A stretch of DNA of 33,116 nt from Auxenochlorella pyrenoidosa (taxonomy: Eukaryota > Chlorophyta > Trebouxiophyceae > Chlorellales > Chlorellaceae), in NCBI GenBank assembly GCA_001430745.1, contig KQ482053.1:988442-1021557 (forward strand). Reading direction: 5' to 3'. A program made the position numbers and the translations under genes. Below the pieces are notes generated by a model. That model was not told where the DNA came from and did not search any database. It saw nothing but the letters and a program-made list of their open reading frames with translations. Shown piece by piece: positions 9,796 to 20,300 of the stretch. The stretch's first letter is position 1, and each line of letters starts with the position of its first letter.

Positions 9796-12052
9796 CCTGT
9801 CTGCTGCTGCCCTGCCTGCCGCAGCCAGTCGGCACTGGCAGCGGGAGGGTGCAGCTGCTGCTGCTGCTGCTGCTGGTGCTGCTGCTGCCCCGCCTGCTGC
9901 AGCCAGTCGGCATCAGCAGCAGGAGGGTCCTGCTGGTGGTGGTGATGCTGCTGCTGGTCAGTCTGCAGCCAGTCGGCTGTAGCAGCGGGAAAGTGCTGGT
10001 GCTGCTGGTGCTGCTGCTCTTGCTGCCGGTGACGGTGGTGCTGCTGCAGGCCTGTCTGCGGGGGCGCCGACACGACGCGCCGCAGCGCAGGGTAGGGGCG
10101 AGCGCGCTTGCTGCCGCCCTCGCCGCCGTGCCCGCCTGCGCGGCTGTCTGCTGGCGCCAGCGGGGGGCGCTTTGACTTGCCGGCCTGCGCAGGCGGGAGA
10201 AGAGGGCGAGGGATGGAAGACGGCGTGAGGACCGCCTGCCTGGGGGAGTCGAGGCAAGCAAACAAGGCCCCCAGGAGGGCTTCGTTCAGGGGGTGGCAGC
10301 TGCTGCCCGTGGTGCTGGCGGGTCTTGAAACAGGCTTCGCCCGCCGGAGCCGCAATCATAGGCCAGCAGCACGCAGGCAGGGAGGCAGCGCGCACCTTAG
10401 GCGGGCGCCGCTGCTCGCCACGCCGGCCGCCTACAACGTAGGGCCCCCCGCCGCCGCTGCCGCCGCCACCGCCGGCGCGCGCCACCACCAGCACGTCCCC
10501 GGGCACCAGCCGGTACCGCCGCATGAGGGGGGCGGTACCCTCCATCACATACATCCTGCTGGCGGGGGCGCAGGAGGGGCAGGAGGGGCAGGGACGGGCA
10601 GGTGAAAACAGGGGTGCCGTGGCAGGAGGGGTGGCCAAGGCACGGGGTGCTAAGTATTTCAGTGTGGGTGCATCAATGGCTTTGATGGCCAGCACGGGAG
10701 GAGGAACCGCCCACCCTCCGCGGGCAGCTGGGCCGCCTCCCGCCTCCCCGCACCGCTGTCCCGCCTTGCCCAGCGCGCAGCGCTGCAGCCAGCACCCCCA
10801 GCCGCTGACCCACTCCCTGCTCCGTTTGCTCAACGGCTCGAAACAGCCAGGCAGCCAGCACCCACCTGCCCCTGCTGGTGGCGTTGATCCAGAAGGTGAA
10901 GCGCAGCTGGCAGGCCCGCCCCTCCAGGTCTGTCGCCCCCAGCTCCTGGGCGGCGCGCTCCTCCAGCCACGGCAGGTGCTCCTCAGCGTGGTGCTGCAGC
11001 AAGGGTGGTGGAGGGCTGGTGCGTGGTGGTGGTGGTGGTGGTGGTGTGCGCATATGTTTGCGTGTGCGCGGGGGGAGGTGGGGTGGGGGGGCATCAAGGT
11101 TGTAGGGGGGCGGAGTGCGCACCAGCAGCAGCGCGGCAGAACCCAACCAACGGATCCGGAGATTCTTGCCCTTGGGTTTGCACAGCGGCAACACCCAGTG
11201 CGAGGCAGCACACTGCAGGCCGGGGGTCTTGAGCCGCCCACAGGCCAGCACCCACGTCACCTGCAGGCGGTTGCAGCCCTCCCTCCCAGCCCTGTGGTGC
11301 AGCACCCACCTTGGGGATGACCACGCGGTCGCCTGGCACCTTGCCGGAGTTCACATCTGAGCTGCTGAGCACCTGCTGAGGTGGAAATGGGTGGCAGGAG
11401 GCACGCGCTTGCTTGGTGGCCGCGCCAGGCCAATCTGCACAGGCCCATCAAAAAAGGTGAAGCAGTCTCGTCCCGCTAATCTCTGCCCCAATGAAACGAG
11501 TCCTCCGCCTCGCCGGCAAGGGCGGCCCCGGCCACGCACCTTCTCAAACAGGAGGGTGGCTCCCAGGGCCTGCAGGCGCGCCTCAACCCACGCTCGGTCT
11601 GGCGGCAGGCTGCCGTCAGGCGGCTCTGTGCCCGCTGCTGCTGCCCCCTTCTGGTCGCTTTCCAGGCTGATCGACTCGTCTGACACTTCTGCTGCCGCTG
11701 CATGCGGCAGCAGCGCCCACCTGCCTGGCAGACGGGCGGGCACTGGCGGGCGTGCAGAAGGGCAGGCTTGCTCCTCTGCCCAGCCGGCGGGCGCAGCGGG
11801 CAGCGGCGGGAGGGGCAGCCGCGGCGGCAACGCTACGGCAGTCTGCGCCTGCTGCATTTGGGGCTGCAGTGGCGCTGCTGCGTACTGCAGGGAATCCAAG
11901 CCCAGCACAGTGGTTGGCACGGGCAAGCAAACGTCTGCGCTGCTGCGACGCAGCTGTTGTGGGGCCGTTGCGGCCGCGCCGTCGGCCGGAGGACCTTGCT
12001 GGCGCGCTCGGAATTCTAAGGGCGCGGTTGCAGCGCCCTGCTGCTGCTGCAT
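7536..12052 (-). CDS. B3-domain (LAV/ABI3-VP1 type) transcription factor with very long Gln-rich tail
   Basis: Five exons on the minus strand: 12052-11540, 11372-11310, 10993-10866, 10555-10396 and 10184-7536 (1170 residues), all in phase. The B3 DNA-binding domain spans about residues 166-262: LLFEKVLSSSDVNSG, VPGDRVVIPK, HHAEEHLPWLEE, DLEGRACQLRFTFWINATSR, MYVMEGTAPLMRRYRL, VPGDVLVVAR. These are the hallmark strands of the ABI3/VAL-type B3 fold. A two-residue Gly-Arg insert lies at the exon 3/4 junction, where other B3 domains read SRMYV. The single last exon (882 residues) is rich in Gln/Ala/Pro. It has four ADWL(R/Q) repeats at about residues 354-443, an acidic patch after them, and a basic QRRRSKRLQAQR stretch that may be a nuclear signal. 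Inference: a nuclear, sequence-specific regulator with a glutamine-rich activation or condensate-forming tail. The start at 12052 follows an acceptor-like CTTCAG, so a 5' UTR intron is possible; an in-frame ATG at 12310 is the alternative. Confidence 0.85.
9720..9989 (-). repeat. Four coding repeats (P/F)PAAxADWLxQ separated by polyGln/His
   Basis: Inside the last exon of the B3 gene, four copies of the core PPAA-x-ADWL-(R/Q)-Q-AGQQQ alternate with runs of Gln and His (CAG/CAC on the minus strand). The DNA shows the matching CTGCTG-rich tracts on the plus strand. Only the ADWL core is kept exactly in all four copies, which suggests selection on the peptide rather than pure slippage. Confidence 0.75.
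11018..11044. repeat. (GGT)n microsatellite in an intron of the B3 gene
   Basis: A GTGGTGGTGGT run lies in the intron between exons 11372-11310 and 10993-10866, close to the acceptor of the latter. It is the start of a wider G/T-rich stretch that runs to about 11095. No coding content. Confidence 0.6.
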
Positions 12053-12565
12053 GGCCCTGGGGGCCCCCTGAAGGCAGGTCAGCGGCGTCTGGCAGGGGGA
12101 GGGCAGTGGGTTTGGAAGGGAGGGTCCTGCAGGATGCAGCAGCCAGCTTGCTGGTGCTTTCCGAACGCGGCCCTTGGAGGGGGGAGAGACGGCGGCAGTG
12201 CACCGAGGGGGGAAGGGGAGGGGCAAGCAAGTCGTCCGTGCTGCGTGCATCTCGGTGCCTCCTCGCCTTGATGCACTCCTACGGGCCCTCCCCCACCATC
12301 GATCGCCCATCGGCCTAGATCGGCGCTTGCAGGGGTATTCGGGCCCCTACTGAACGACACCTTTCTGCAACTGCTGTCCGCGCAGCGGCAGATATCTCTG
12401 CAGGCCCAATAGTGGCGCCATCTCATCGCGTATAGTCACAGAAACGTATTGTTATTAACACCAGCGCCTCCAGCGAGGCCAACAGCAGTCTGGCCTCCGC
12501 CTAGGCTCGCCACGGCCCCTGGGGCCCAGTCCATGGAGTGAAGATCGTTCAGCAGCGACAGTAGC
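12053..12565. promoter_or_regulatory. Divergent promoter region of the B3 and transporter genes
   Basis: About 510 bases lie between two divergent starts. The B3 side carries a CTTCAG acceptor-like site just before its ATG, so part of this region may be a 5' UTR intron or an N-terminal extension (the frame is open to 12310). An AT-richer island near 12430-12470 (GTTATTAACA) is the likeliest core promoter area for the plus-strand gene. No defined motif is claimed. Confidence 0.4.
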
Positions 12566-15500
12566 ATGAGCGGGGGCGATCAGCGTCACCTAGACGGCAG
12601 CGGCGGCGGTGACACCCTGCCGCCACTCCGGCTGCTGCCTGGCCGCCGCGGCTCGGGTGGCTTGTTTGGCGCGCCCACAGCAAACGGCAACTCGGTGGCA
12701 CACGCACAAGTGCCGGTGCTGGAGGCCGCAGCTTATGCAGGCGGCGCCACGCCCAAGTACGGCGGCAGCAGCAGCATCGGCAGCTACCCTGGCAGCGGCA
12801 TGGGCGCCTTCCCTGGCACCGCCGGCAGCAGCCTCCCAGCTGGCAACCATGCCTCGCTTGCGCAGCAGTTTGAGCAGCACGAGGCGCAATTCGATGCCCA
12901 GCAGCAGGAGCAGCAGCAGCAGCAGCGGTTTGTCGTAGATCCCGAGGCCGGGCGGCCGGCGGGCAAGGCGCGGGCGGGGGCCGCCGCCGGCAGCGGCTCC
13001 CCCGCCACNNNNNNNNNNNNNNNNNNNNNNNNNNNNNNNNNNNNNNNNNNNNNNNNNNNNNNNNNNNNNNNNNNNNNNNNNNNNNNNNNNNNNNNNNNNN
13101 NNNNNNNNNNNNNNNNNNNNNNNNNNNNNNNNNNNNNNNNNNNNNNNNNNNNNNNNNNNNNNNNNNNNNNNNNNNNNNNNNNNNNNNNNNNNNNNNNNNN
13201 NNNNNNNNNNNNNNNNNNNNNNNNNNNNNNNNNNNNNNNNNNNNNNNNNNNNNNNGCAACTCGCGCCTCGCCCTGCTGTCCATGCTGCTGCTGGTGTTCC
13301 AGGGCACCGCGCTGTCAATCATGCTGCGGTACTCTCGCGCCCGGCGGGGGCAGCCCTACCTCGCCTCAGTGTCGGGTGAGCGCTGCCGCCGCTGCCACCG
13401 CTGTGTTGGGGCGCATGCCGACGGGTTGCGACCGTGTATTCTGGTGGGAAGTGGGCTACTTGCCAGGCCATGCGCGGCCGGCTGTGCTGCAGCCTTGGGA
13501 GATGCGGCGTGCTATGCCCGCTCACGGTCGCCACATGGGCAATCTGAGACGCTCTTGCTCCCTTGCAGCTGTGTGATGCTTCGAGATGCTTTTCCCTTCC
13601 ACCCCTTCCATCTGTGCCTTCCAACTGTGCCTGACCCCCCACCCCCCTTGCAGTCATCTTCACCGAGGCCATCAAGCTGGCCATCTGCCTGTTCATGCAG
13701 TACCGAGTGGTGGCCGCCGAGGTGGCCGCCTCGCTGCCCAGGGCCGCAGGCCGCGGCGGCGCGCTGGCCCGAGAGCTGCGCCGCCAGGCGGGCGACATCG
13801 CCGCCAAGGCGCTGCCCATGCTGCTGCCGGCGGCCATGTTTGTGATGCAGCAGGCACGTGGGGCGCGGGCTGGGGCGGGCCAGCGGGGGGTCGCGCTGGG
13901 GCTGTGGGCGGCCATGCCTGTCGGGCAGCGCTGTGCCGTTGCTGCTGCGGGAGCGAGCCCATCGTGCAAATTGCTCCACCGCGCCCTGGTCCCAAAGGCC
14001 CCATCCCACACACACACATGCACACCATCACCACCAACACACGCACGCCCCCCCCCCCACACACACACACACCACAGACCACCAACACACGCACACACAC
14101 AACCCCCTTTCCACACCCCACGTAGGTGCTGCTGATCGTTGCTGCCACCCACCTGGACGCGGTGGCCTTCCAGATCTTCTCCCAGTCCTTCAAGCTGGTG
14201 CCCACCGCGCTCTTCGCCTACTGGCTGCTGGGGCAGGTGCTGGAGCCCATGCAGGTGTGTGTGGTTGTGTGTGTGGGTGGGGGGGGGGGGGCCGTGCCGG
14301 GCTGGCGCGGGTGCTCGACAGGGGCGCTTACCTTGCAGGGGACAGGGGCCTGGTGGGGCTCCAAAGGGGCTTTGGCATGCCAGGCATGCACGGCCCTGAG
14401 CTTCGCTGCTGCCAGCAGCCTTGGCAGAGCAGCGGCTCCTGGCGGTTGTGCGTGCATGCACCGCGCGAGCAGGTGCCAGCGCCCGGCGCCGCGTCGGCGG
14501 GCCAAACGCAGCGCCTCAAGCCCGCGCACACCCCCGCAGTGGGGCTCCATCCCGGTGCTGGCTATGGGCGTGATCCTTGTCACCGTCAACAACGGGGCGC
14601 CGCAGCACGGCCACCGCTCGGCGGCGGCCGAGGCGGCGATGAGCCACAGCCACGGGCTGGACTACGTGGCGGGCATGGTGGCCTGCTCAATCTCAGGCCT
14701 CAGCTCGGCGTATGCAGGTGCGCTCACCTGAGGCGCTGTGGGCCATGCGGAGCTGGCGGCTGCACACGCGGTCCGCTCCTACGCATGTGCCGAGAGCATG
14801 GGCGAGTGCGTGGCTCCCGCGGCTTCTTCCCCAGTGCGCTCTTGTTCACGCCCCGCCCCCTCCCTGTGCAGGGGTGTACTTTGAAAAGTATGTCAAGGGC
14901 AGGCACGCCGCCTCGCTGTGGGTGCGCAACATACAGCTGGGGCTGTTCGGCGTGCCGCTCAGGTGCGCGCCCGGCTTTGGGGCGTGGAAGTGTGCAGGCT
15001 GCCCTGTTTTTCTCGCCGTCCAGGAGCGGCCGGAGTTGCGAGGCGCGAGGCAAATGGAGGGAAGTGTGAAGAGAGGAGGGTGTGCAGCACAACTTTGCAG
15101 CGGCTCGGCGGTGTGCTCGCAAAGCTGGCAGGCAGGCAGGCGGTCCTGCCCTGAGCAACATCAGCTATCCTGCCCTCTGCCCTCACTACGCCATTCCTGC
15201 CGGCGCCCCTGCAGCACCGCCTATGCACTGCTCAAGGACGGGTGGCAGATCCACACCGGCGGGCTGATGCAGGGCTTTGACGCCGCAACCTGGATGGTGA
15301 TTGCGCTGCAGGCAAGCAGGCTGGCGAGGGCCCCTTCGCAACCCCACCGAGCGGCATGCGTGCGTAGCGGCAGGCCAGGCCAGCTTTGTGTCCCCTTATC
15401 GGACCCTGCCTCTTCCTCTCTTCTTGAGCATGCCAATGCTGACAAGCCCACTCTCGTCCGCCCCTGCACGCCCATCCCGCCCGCCCTGCAGGTGTTTGGC

Positions 15501-16762
15501 GGCCTGGTCACCGGCATGGTGAGGGCGGGGGAGACACTTCTGATGCAGTGCACACAGCCGCTGAGCACATGCACAAGCATGCCCAGTGACGACGCCTGGT
15601 CGGCTGCTGTCCATGCCCTGCCCTCTGTGGCGCCTGCCTGGCCACTTGTATCTCACATGAACCCGCCCTGGCCCCCATCCCCTTGCCCCCCCCTAACGCA
15701 CAGGTCGTCAAGTACTGCGACAACATCCTGAAGAACTTTGCGCTGGCCATCTCGGTCATCCTCACAGTGCTGGTGGCCATCCCGCTGTTTGGCCAGGTGC
15801 TGCCCTCGGAGGGCCGGGGGCGGAGCCCAGGCACAGGCAACCCCCTCAAGTGCATGCCAGGTCCCGCTGCCTGGTTTGTCGCTGGTGGCCATCCCGCTGT
15901 TTGGCCAGGTGCTGCCGCAAGAAGGCATTTGGCTGCAGAGCCCAGGCACAGGCACAGGCTGCCTCCTTCTGTGCATGCCAGGTCCTGCTGTCTGGTTTGC
16001 TGCTGCCCTGCCGGTAGGGCCACCCGGCTGCCTGTCATGCTGCCCCGCCGGCTGCTGCCGTTGCCCAACCCGGCCACGTCCACACGGTCCTGGCTTGCCC
16101 TCCCGCCTGCTGCAGTGGCCCAGCCCCATCTTTCTGGTGGGCGTCAGCCTGGTGCTGCTCTCCGTCTTCATGTATGGGCGCGCGCTGGATGCGCGCAAGC
16201 TGCAGCTGGCGTGGCAGCGTGCACGCAAGGTGGGAGTGGGGCTCGGAAGGCAAGGGGCAGGTTCCGCCGGGTCATGAACTCTGGACTGAGCAGAGCTCGC
16301 TGCGGGAACTGGGCGTGCATGCCTGCGGCAGCTCCTCCTGACGAATGCAACGTGATGTTGACTCGGACCCAACCACCCCCACACCCTGCCTGGCCCCCCT
16401 GTTGTTGGTTGCAGCGCTTGCTGGAAGGCAGCAGCACCCGGGGCCGCCGCTTGGTGCTGCTCCTCCTGCTGGCCGGCTGCGCCGCCTCGGGAGTGCTGCT
16501 GCTCGGGCAGGGCCTGTCAAGCGGGCAGGTGGCTAGCGGGCAGGCGCTCACGCGTGGCAGCCAAGTGAATGCGGCAAGCATCGGCGGCCACGGGGGCGCA
16601 GCAGGCGCCGTGCTGCCCCGGGGACGTGGGGCAGGTGCCGGGCGCAAGGGCGGCCAGCAGCAGCAGCAGCAGCAGTTGGAGGGCAGCGGCCGGAAGCAGC
16701 AGCAGTTGGAGCCCAACAGCGGCGGCGGCAAGCAGCAGAGGCAGAAGCCGCAGCAGCCATAG
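12566..16762 (+). CDS. Nucleotide-sugar transporter, UDP-galactose/CMP-sialic acid transporter-like (SLC35A type), interrupted by assembly gap
   Basis: Exons: 12566-13375 (contains 247 N), 13654-13853, 14126-14254, 14540-14717, 14872-14962, 15215-15311, 15492-15518, 15704-15796, 16116-16229 and 16415-16762. After the gap the frame is phase-consistent and gives the family's hallmarks in order: FQGTALSIMLRYSR (TM1), SVIFTEAIKLAICLFMQ, FVMQQVLLIVAATHLDAVAF, FSQSFKLVPTALFAYWLLG, QWGSIPVLAMGVILV, YAGVYFEKYVKG, LWVRNIQLGLFGVPL, GGLVTGMVVKYCDNILKNFA, ISVILTVLVAIPLFGQ and IFLVGVSLVLLSVFMYGRAL. Such proteins exchange nucleotide sugars for nucleoside monophosphates across Golgi/ER membranes; the substrate cannot be told from sequence. 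The N-terminus is a long, low-complexity cytosolic extension. The last exon adds a further hydrophobic stretch and a polyGln tail. Introns after 13853 and 15311 start with GC. One exon is only 27 bases. The two flanks of the gap are in different frames as drawn. Confidence 0.88.
13009..13255. other. Assembly gap (247 N)
   Basis: A run of 247 unknown bases lies inside the transporter gene, between its low-complexity N-terminal coding region and TM1. The coding frames on either side do not match for a gap of this length without an intron, so the gap is mis-sized or hides an intron. Confidence 1.
13996..14110. repeat. (CA)n-rich intron segment with duplicated CACCAACACACGCAC
   Basis: The second intron of the transporter gene (13854-14125) holds CA repeats, a C10 run and two copies of CACCAACACACGCAC. 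A matching GT/G-rich stretch with a G run lies just after the next donor (14255-14291). The two could pair in the transcript, but this is composition-based speculation. Confidence 0.6.
15770..16005 (+). repeat. Imperfect tandem duplication of exon 8 end plus intron start
   Basis: A unit starting CTGGTGGCCATCCCGCTGTT at 15770 recurs at 15882 with the same GGCCAG/GTGCTGCC exon-donor junction. The following parts (GAGCCCAGGCACAGGCA; TGCATGCCAGGTCC; CTGGTTTG) are also repeated, with offsets growing from 112 to 121 bases through small insertions. The first copy is the real 3' end of exon 15704-15796. The second lies wholly in the intron. Confidence 0.85.
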
Positions 16763-17349
16763 TGGCAGACTTGTGCTGCCAAATAATCCGCGGCAGCTCG
16801 GGACATTGCCACGAAACCTTGCGCGCTTGGAAGGCTAAGAAGCCCCCTCAAACCTTGCCTTCAAGTTTGGCTATAAATCTCATTCTTATTCTCTACTTAG
16901 GCAGTGCTTGGCCCTGCGCCTGGCGCATTTTGATCCTCGGTCTGCATTGCAATCATTCTTGCAACATACATTTCAAGCCATGGCATGCAACGCGTGGCGA
17001 CGTCTGGTAGCGCACCAGTTCAGTCAACACTGTTAGATGCAGCCTTGGAAGCAACATGTCATGACTTCCTACCGACGCTATTCAGCAGAGCGGTGCTGCC
17101 TGCATTCACTGGCCCCTGTTGCGATGCATGATTGTGATAACGTTCACGCTACACGGCACACGATAGTGGCACCTGAGCCAGTCCAGGCAAGAGCAGCCGC
17201 AGAAGAAATAAGAAGCATGGTGAGAGGATACAATGGGGGGGTGGCGCAGAGACCCGGGCAGCCGGCGGCAGCAGACACAGCTTGTGGTGCATGTGCCGGA
17301 GGTTGACCTGCTCTGGCAGGCCCCCCCGTGGGGGGGGGGGGGGGGGGGG
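16763..17349. other. Convergent intergenic region ending in a homopolymer hairpin
   Basis: The region holds the 3' UTRs of the transporter (plus) and the MYND gene (minus). It is AT-richer near 16860-16900 (CTATAAATCTCATTCTTATT). No gene is supported. The right end is a C7-GT-G20 hairpin-like block abutting the MYND gene stop codon. Confidence 0.5.
17321..17349. repeat. C7-GT-G20 homopolymer block
   Basis: Seven C, then GT, then about twenty G, directly touching the TGA of the minus-strand MYND gene (17352-17350). On the minus-strand transcript the stop is followed by a C20 run. The exact length is likely uncertain in any assembly. Confidence 0.7.
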
Positions 17350-20300
17350 TCACGCCTCGTCGCTTGGCCTGCTGAGCAGCTCGCAGGCGGGCTTATGGTG
17401 CGCCCAGGCAGCCCGCTGGCAGGCAGGCCCGCAGTAGCCCACCACCCTGCGCAGAGCAGGGGGACAGCAGGCATGGGGCAAGTGACACGCCACTACGAGA
17501 GCGCAGGCTTGCAGCCGCTGTTGTGTGCACTGACCGCTCCGTTGCTGCAGCAGACAACACACACACCAAAACGTTTGCCCCACGCGCGCCTGCCCCGCCC
17601 ACCTGCAGCGCGCGCAGCGCAGCACAGGCAGCGCCGCCTCGCTGGCGCCCGCCAGGTTGAGGCACCCGGGGTTCCCGCAGCCCAGCCAGGCGCAGGCGCG
17701 GTCCCGCTGCGCCGCCGCCTCTGCCGGCGCCACTGGCCGGCAGCCGCCGTCTGGTGCACGGCGCAGCGCGGCCAGGATGGCAGGCACATGGGTGCGCAGC
17801 AGGCCTCGCCAGTAGGTCGGCTGCGCTTGCATGGTGGCCTGCCCAGAGGGCCACGGGGAGGCGGGGAATGCGGCACATGAGGGGACTGAAGCAGGGGGTG
17901 GCCACACAGCGGCAGGGGGCTGGGGTACAGCAGGGTGCATCCAGGCCCGCGAGGCCAGGCAGGCTGCGAGGGTATGGCGAGTGTAAGAGACTTTCTGGGA
18001 ATACTCTTTGGAAAAAACGTACACTTAATTGAGGAAAAATTGGTCGACATGAGAGGCCACACGGCACGTGCGTAACGCAGGACGGCCCCTGGCAGACGGC
18101 ATGCCAGGTCGCCGGCAGGGACGTGTTGTCGTGCTGGTGCGCCACAGGCTCTGAGCATGGCCATCCCTTCAGGCACGGCCCACTCACGACTGAAAGGTGG
18201 CGAAGCAGCTGCTGTTCCAGCCAGTGTTCCAGCCGTTCCTCCAGGTGCGAGCCTGCGCAAAGGGGGCATAGCAGGCGTGCTGAGCCGGGGGCAGAAGCCC
18301 GCAACGAGGGCACCTCACAGTGGGGTGATGTTAACTGACACTGATCAGGAAGAGCTGAGGGGGCATGCCCAGTCAGGGTGGGCACCCTTCAAACTCGCTC
18401 CCCAGCCCGCGCTGAGGCCTGAGGTGGCGCTCTGTGACTCGCGCTGCGCCACCCTGTCATTGAGCACCTCACGGCTGGCTGGCGGCATTGCAGCCGACCC
18501 AGCTCCTCACGACATCAGGGCCCCGCCAAGGCTCGCCCAGTGTTACGCCCACCGGTCAGCTCATCCGCTTTGCGCGCCGTGCGCAGCGTGATTGAGTAAA
18601 TGTAGTCCTGAACCAAGCTGCGCTTCTGCTGGGCGTGCTGCAGGGGGAGGGCAGCACGAGCCAGCCACGCGGGTGACGAATGTGCTGGTACTGCCCGGCG
18701 GCCGGCCTGTGACGCAGCTGCGGGCCCTGCTAAGAACCCCGGCCGCGCTGCATGGAAGTGAGTGCTGTGCTGTGCGCACCTGGGCAGCGATTGGCCACCT
18801 TGCCAGCTCCGCCCCGACGGCTGCCAGGGCTTCCAGCACAGCATCGCGGGCATACCTGCGTCGGGGCACACGCTGCTGGTGAGACGGGAAGCGGTCGACC
18901 CTCGCAGACAGGCAGGCAGCACAAGGCAGCGCACAACAGGCGGCACCTGGCGCGGTGCGCATCCGCTCCAGACAACAGACAACACGCATGACACGCTGCG
19001 AACGGGGAGAACATGAGGAGTAGCATGGCGGCATGACACGTCCCTCACCAGCAGTACAGCTCGGTCTCTGCCTCGCCGGCGTATCGCAGCGCAGCCGCGA
19101 CGCGGAACAAGAAGTCAAGGCTGAGTGTCTCCTGCAGGGCTTGCGGCGGGCATGGCAATGGGGCGAGGCGCAGGCAGGGTGGGGGCGCGGGGCCTACAGC
19201 CCCACGAGGGCAGAGTTCAGGCTTCCTTAGACAGCTGCGCAACAGGAGGTTGAACATAGGTGCTGACAGCGGCCAGCTCAGCTGCGCTGGGCCACCTGGT
19301 GCAGAGATTCTGAGCCGAGCCATTGGCGCTGCACGCAGTGCCTCCGCCTGCGCGCACGCTGCTGCAGGCGTGCTTCGCCGGCAGGACGCGCCGACCTGTG
19401 GCGACCCCTCAGGCTCACCTTGTGCAGCTGCAGCTGCCGCGCAACCACCTTCATGCCTCCGCACCGCGCCATGGGCAGGCCCGCCACATTTGCAAGCTGG
19501 AGCGCCGGGGGGAGGCAAAACTGGGCACGCGCAGTGTCAGAGCAGGGTGTCAGAGCAGGTAGGCAGGTCTTCATGGCAGCAGCTAAGGCAGGACCAGCCA
19601 CAGCCTGCATAGCAGCAGCCCTCTTGCTGAGCAGCGGGAGCTTCTGCGGCAGGGAAGCAGCAGCTGCAGAGGAGCAGCGCGCTCACCAGAGCCGCAGCCA
19701 GGGCTGCCTCCTCGTTGAATGTGCCCCCCACTTGGTGCCGCTGCGCCAGGGGCCACGCCTCGGCATAGACATGCACCAGGGCTGCCACCTTGCTGCAGTG
19801 GGGCAGCACGCACGGGTGGCTGTGTGCAGTGCCGCGCACGGCTATGATGCTTGGCTTAGGCCTGGCTGCGCATTTGCACAGGGAAGCAACGGTGCGGGCG
19901 CAGCTGGCGTGAGCAGCTGGCAGGGGCGGGGGCGGCGGCCAGGGCGGGGATGTGCCGCAAGGGAGGTTGCCGCGCACCCGGTAGGCTGGTGCATGCCTCG
20001 CCACACTTGGTCCTGCTCCTCCGCAGAGGGGCCGCCCTGTGCCAACCGGAGCGCGCCAATCCACGACATGCAAATACCTGTGGTGGGTGGCGGGGCCGGA
20101 GCAGGTAAGCCGTGATGCCAGCATGGCTGCACCACCAGTGCAAGCAGTGCGGCAGAGACCTTCGGCTGCAGGGACCCTGGAGTGCATTCTGTTTCCTTTG
20201 GCAAGCTGCAGCAGACACGCGGCCCTGGGAGCTCACCCATCGCAGGATACAGATATTGCCACATGCGGCCCCGGTACTGCGTTGCCTCCAGGAAGCGCGC

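Noticed and set aside
9720..9989. ADWLRQ repeats as Rubisco-binding motifs of a pyrenoid linker
   Set aside because: The Chlamydomonas-type motif needs a basic residue directly after Trp; here it is Leu. The repeats belong to a protein with a nuclear DNA-binding domain and no transit peptide.
9720..10060. CRISPR-like spaced repeats
   Set aside because: The repeats are codon-periodic parts of an exon with polyGln/His between them, not uniform spacers, and the genome is eukaryotic.
8640..10175. 511-codon open frame on the plus strand
   Set aside because: It is the antisense of the Gln-rich last exon of the B3 gene. CAG/CTG repeats and GC-rich codons keep the opposite frame open; it reads Leu/Cys runs with no domain, while the minus-strand frame joins in phase to a clear B3 domain.
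12566..13576. Single open frame running straight through the N gap
   Set aside because: The frame after the gap gives Cys/Pro-rich nonsense; the correct downstream frame (LLLVFQGTALSIMLRYSR) is shifted, so the continuous frame is an artefact of the gap length.
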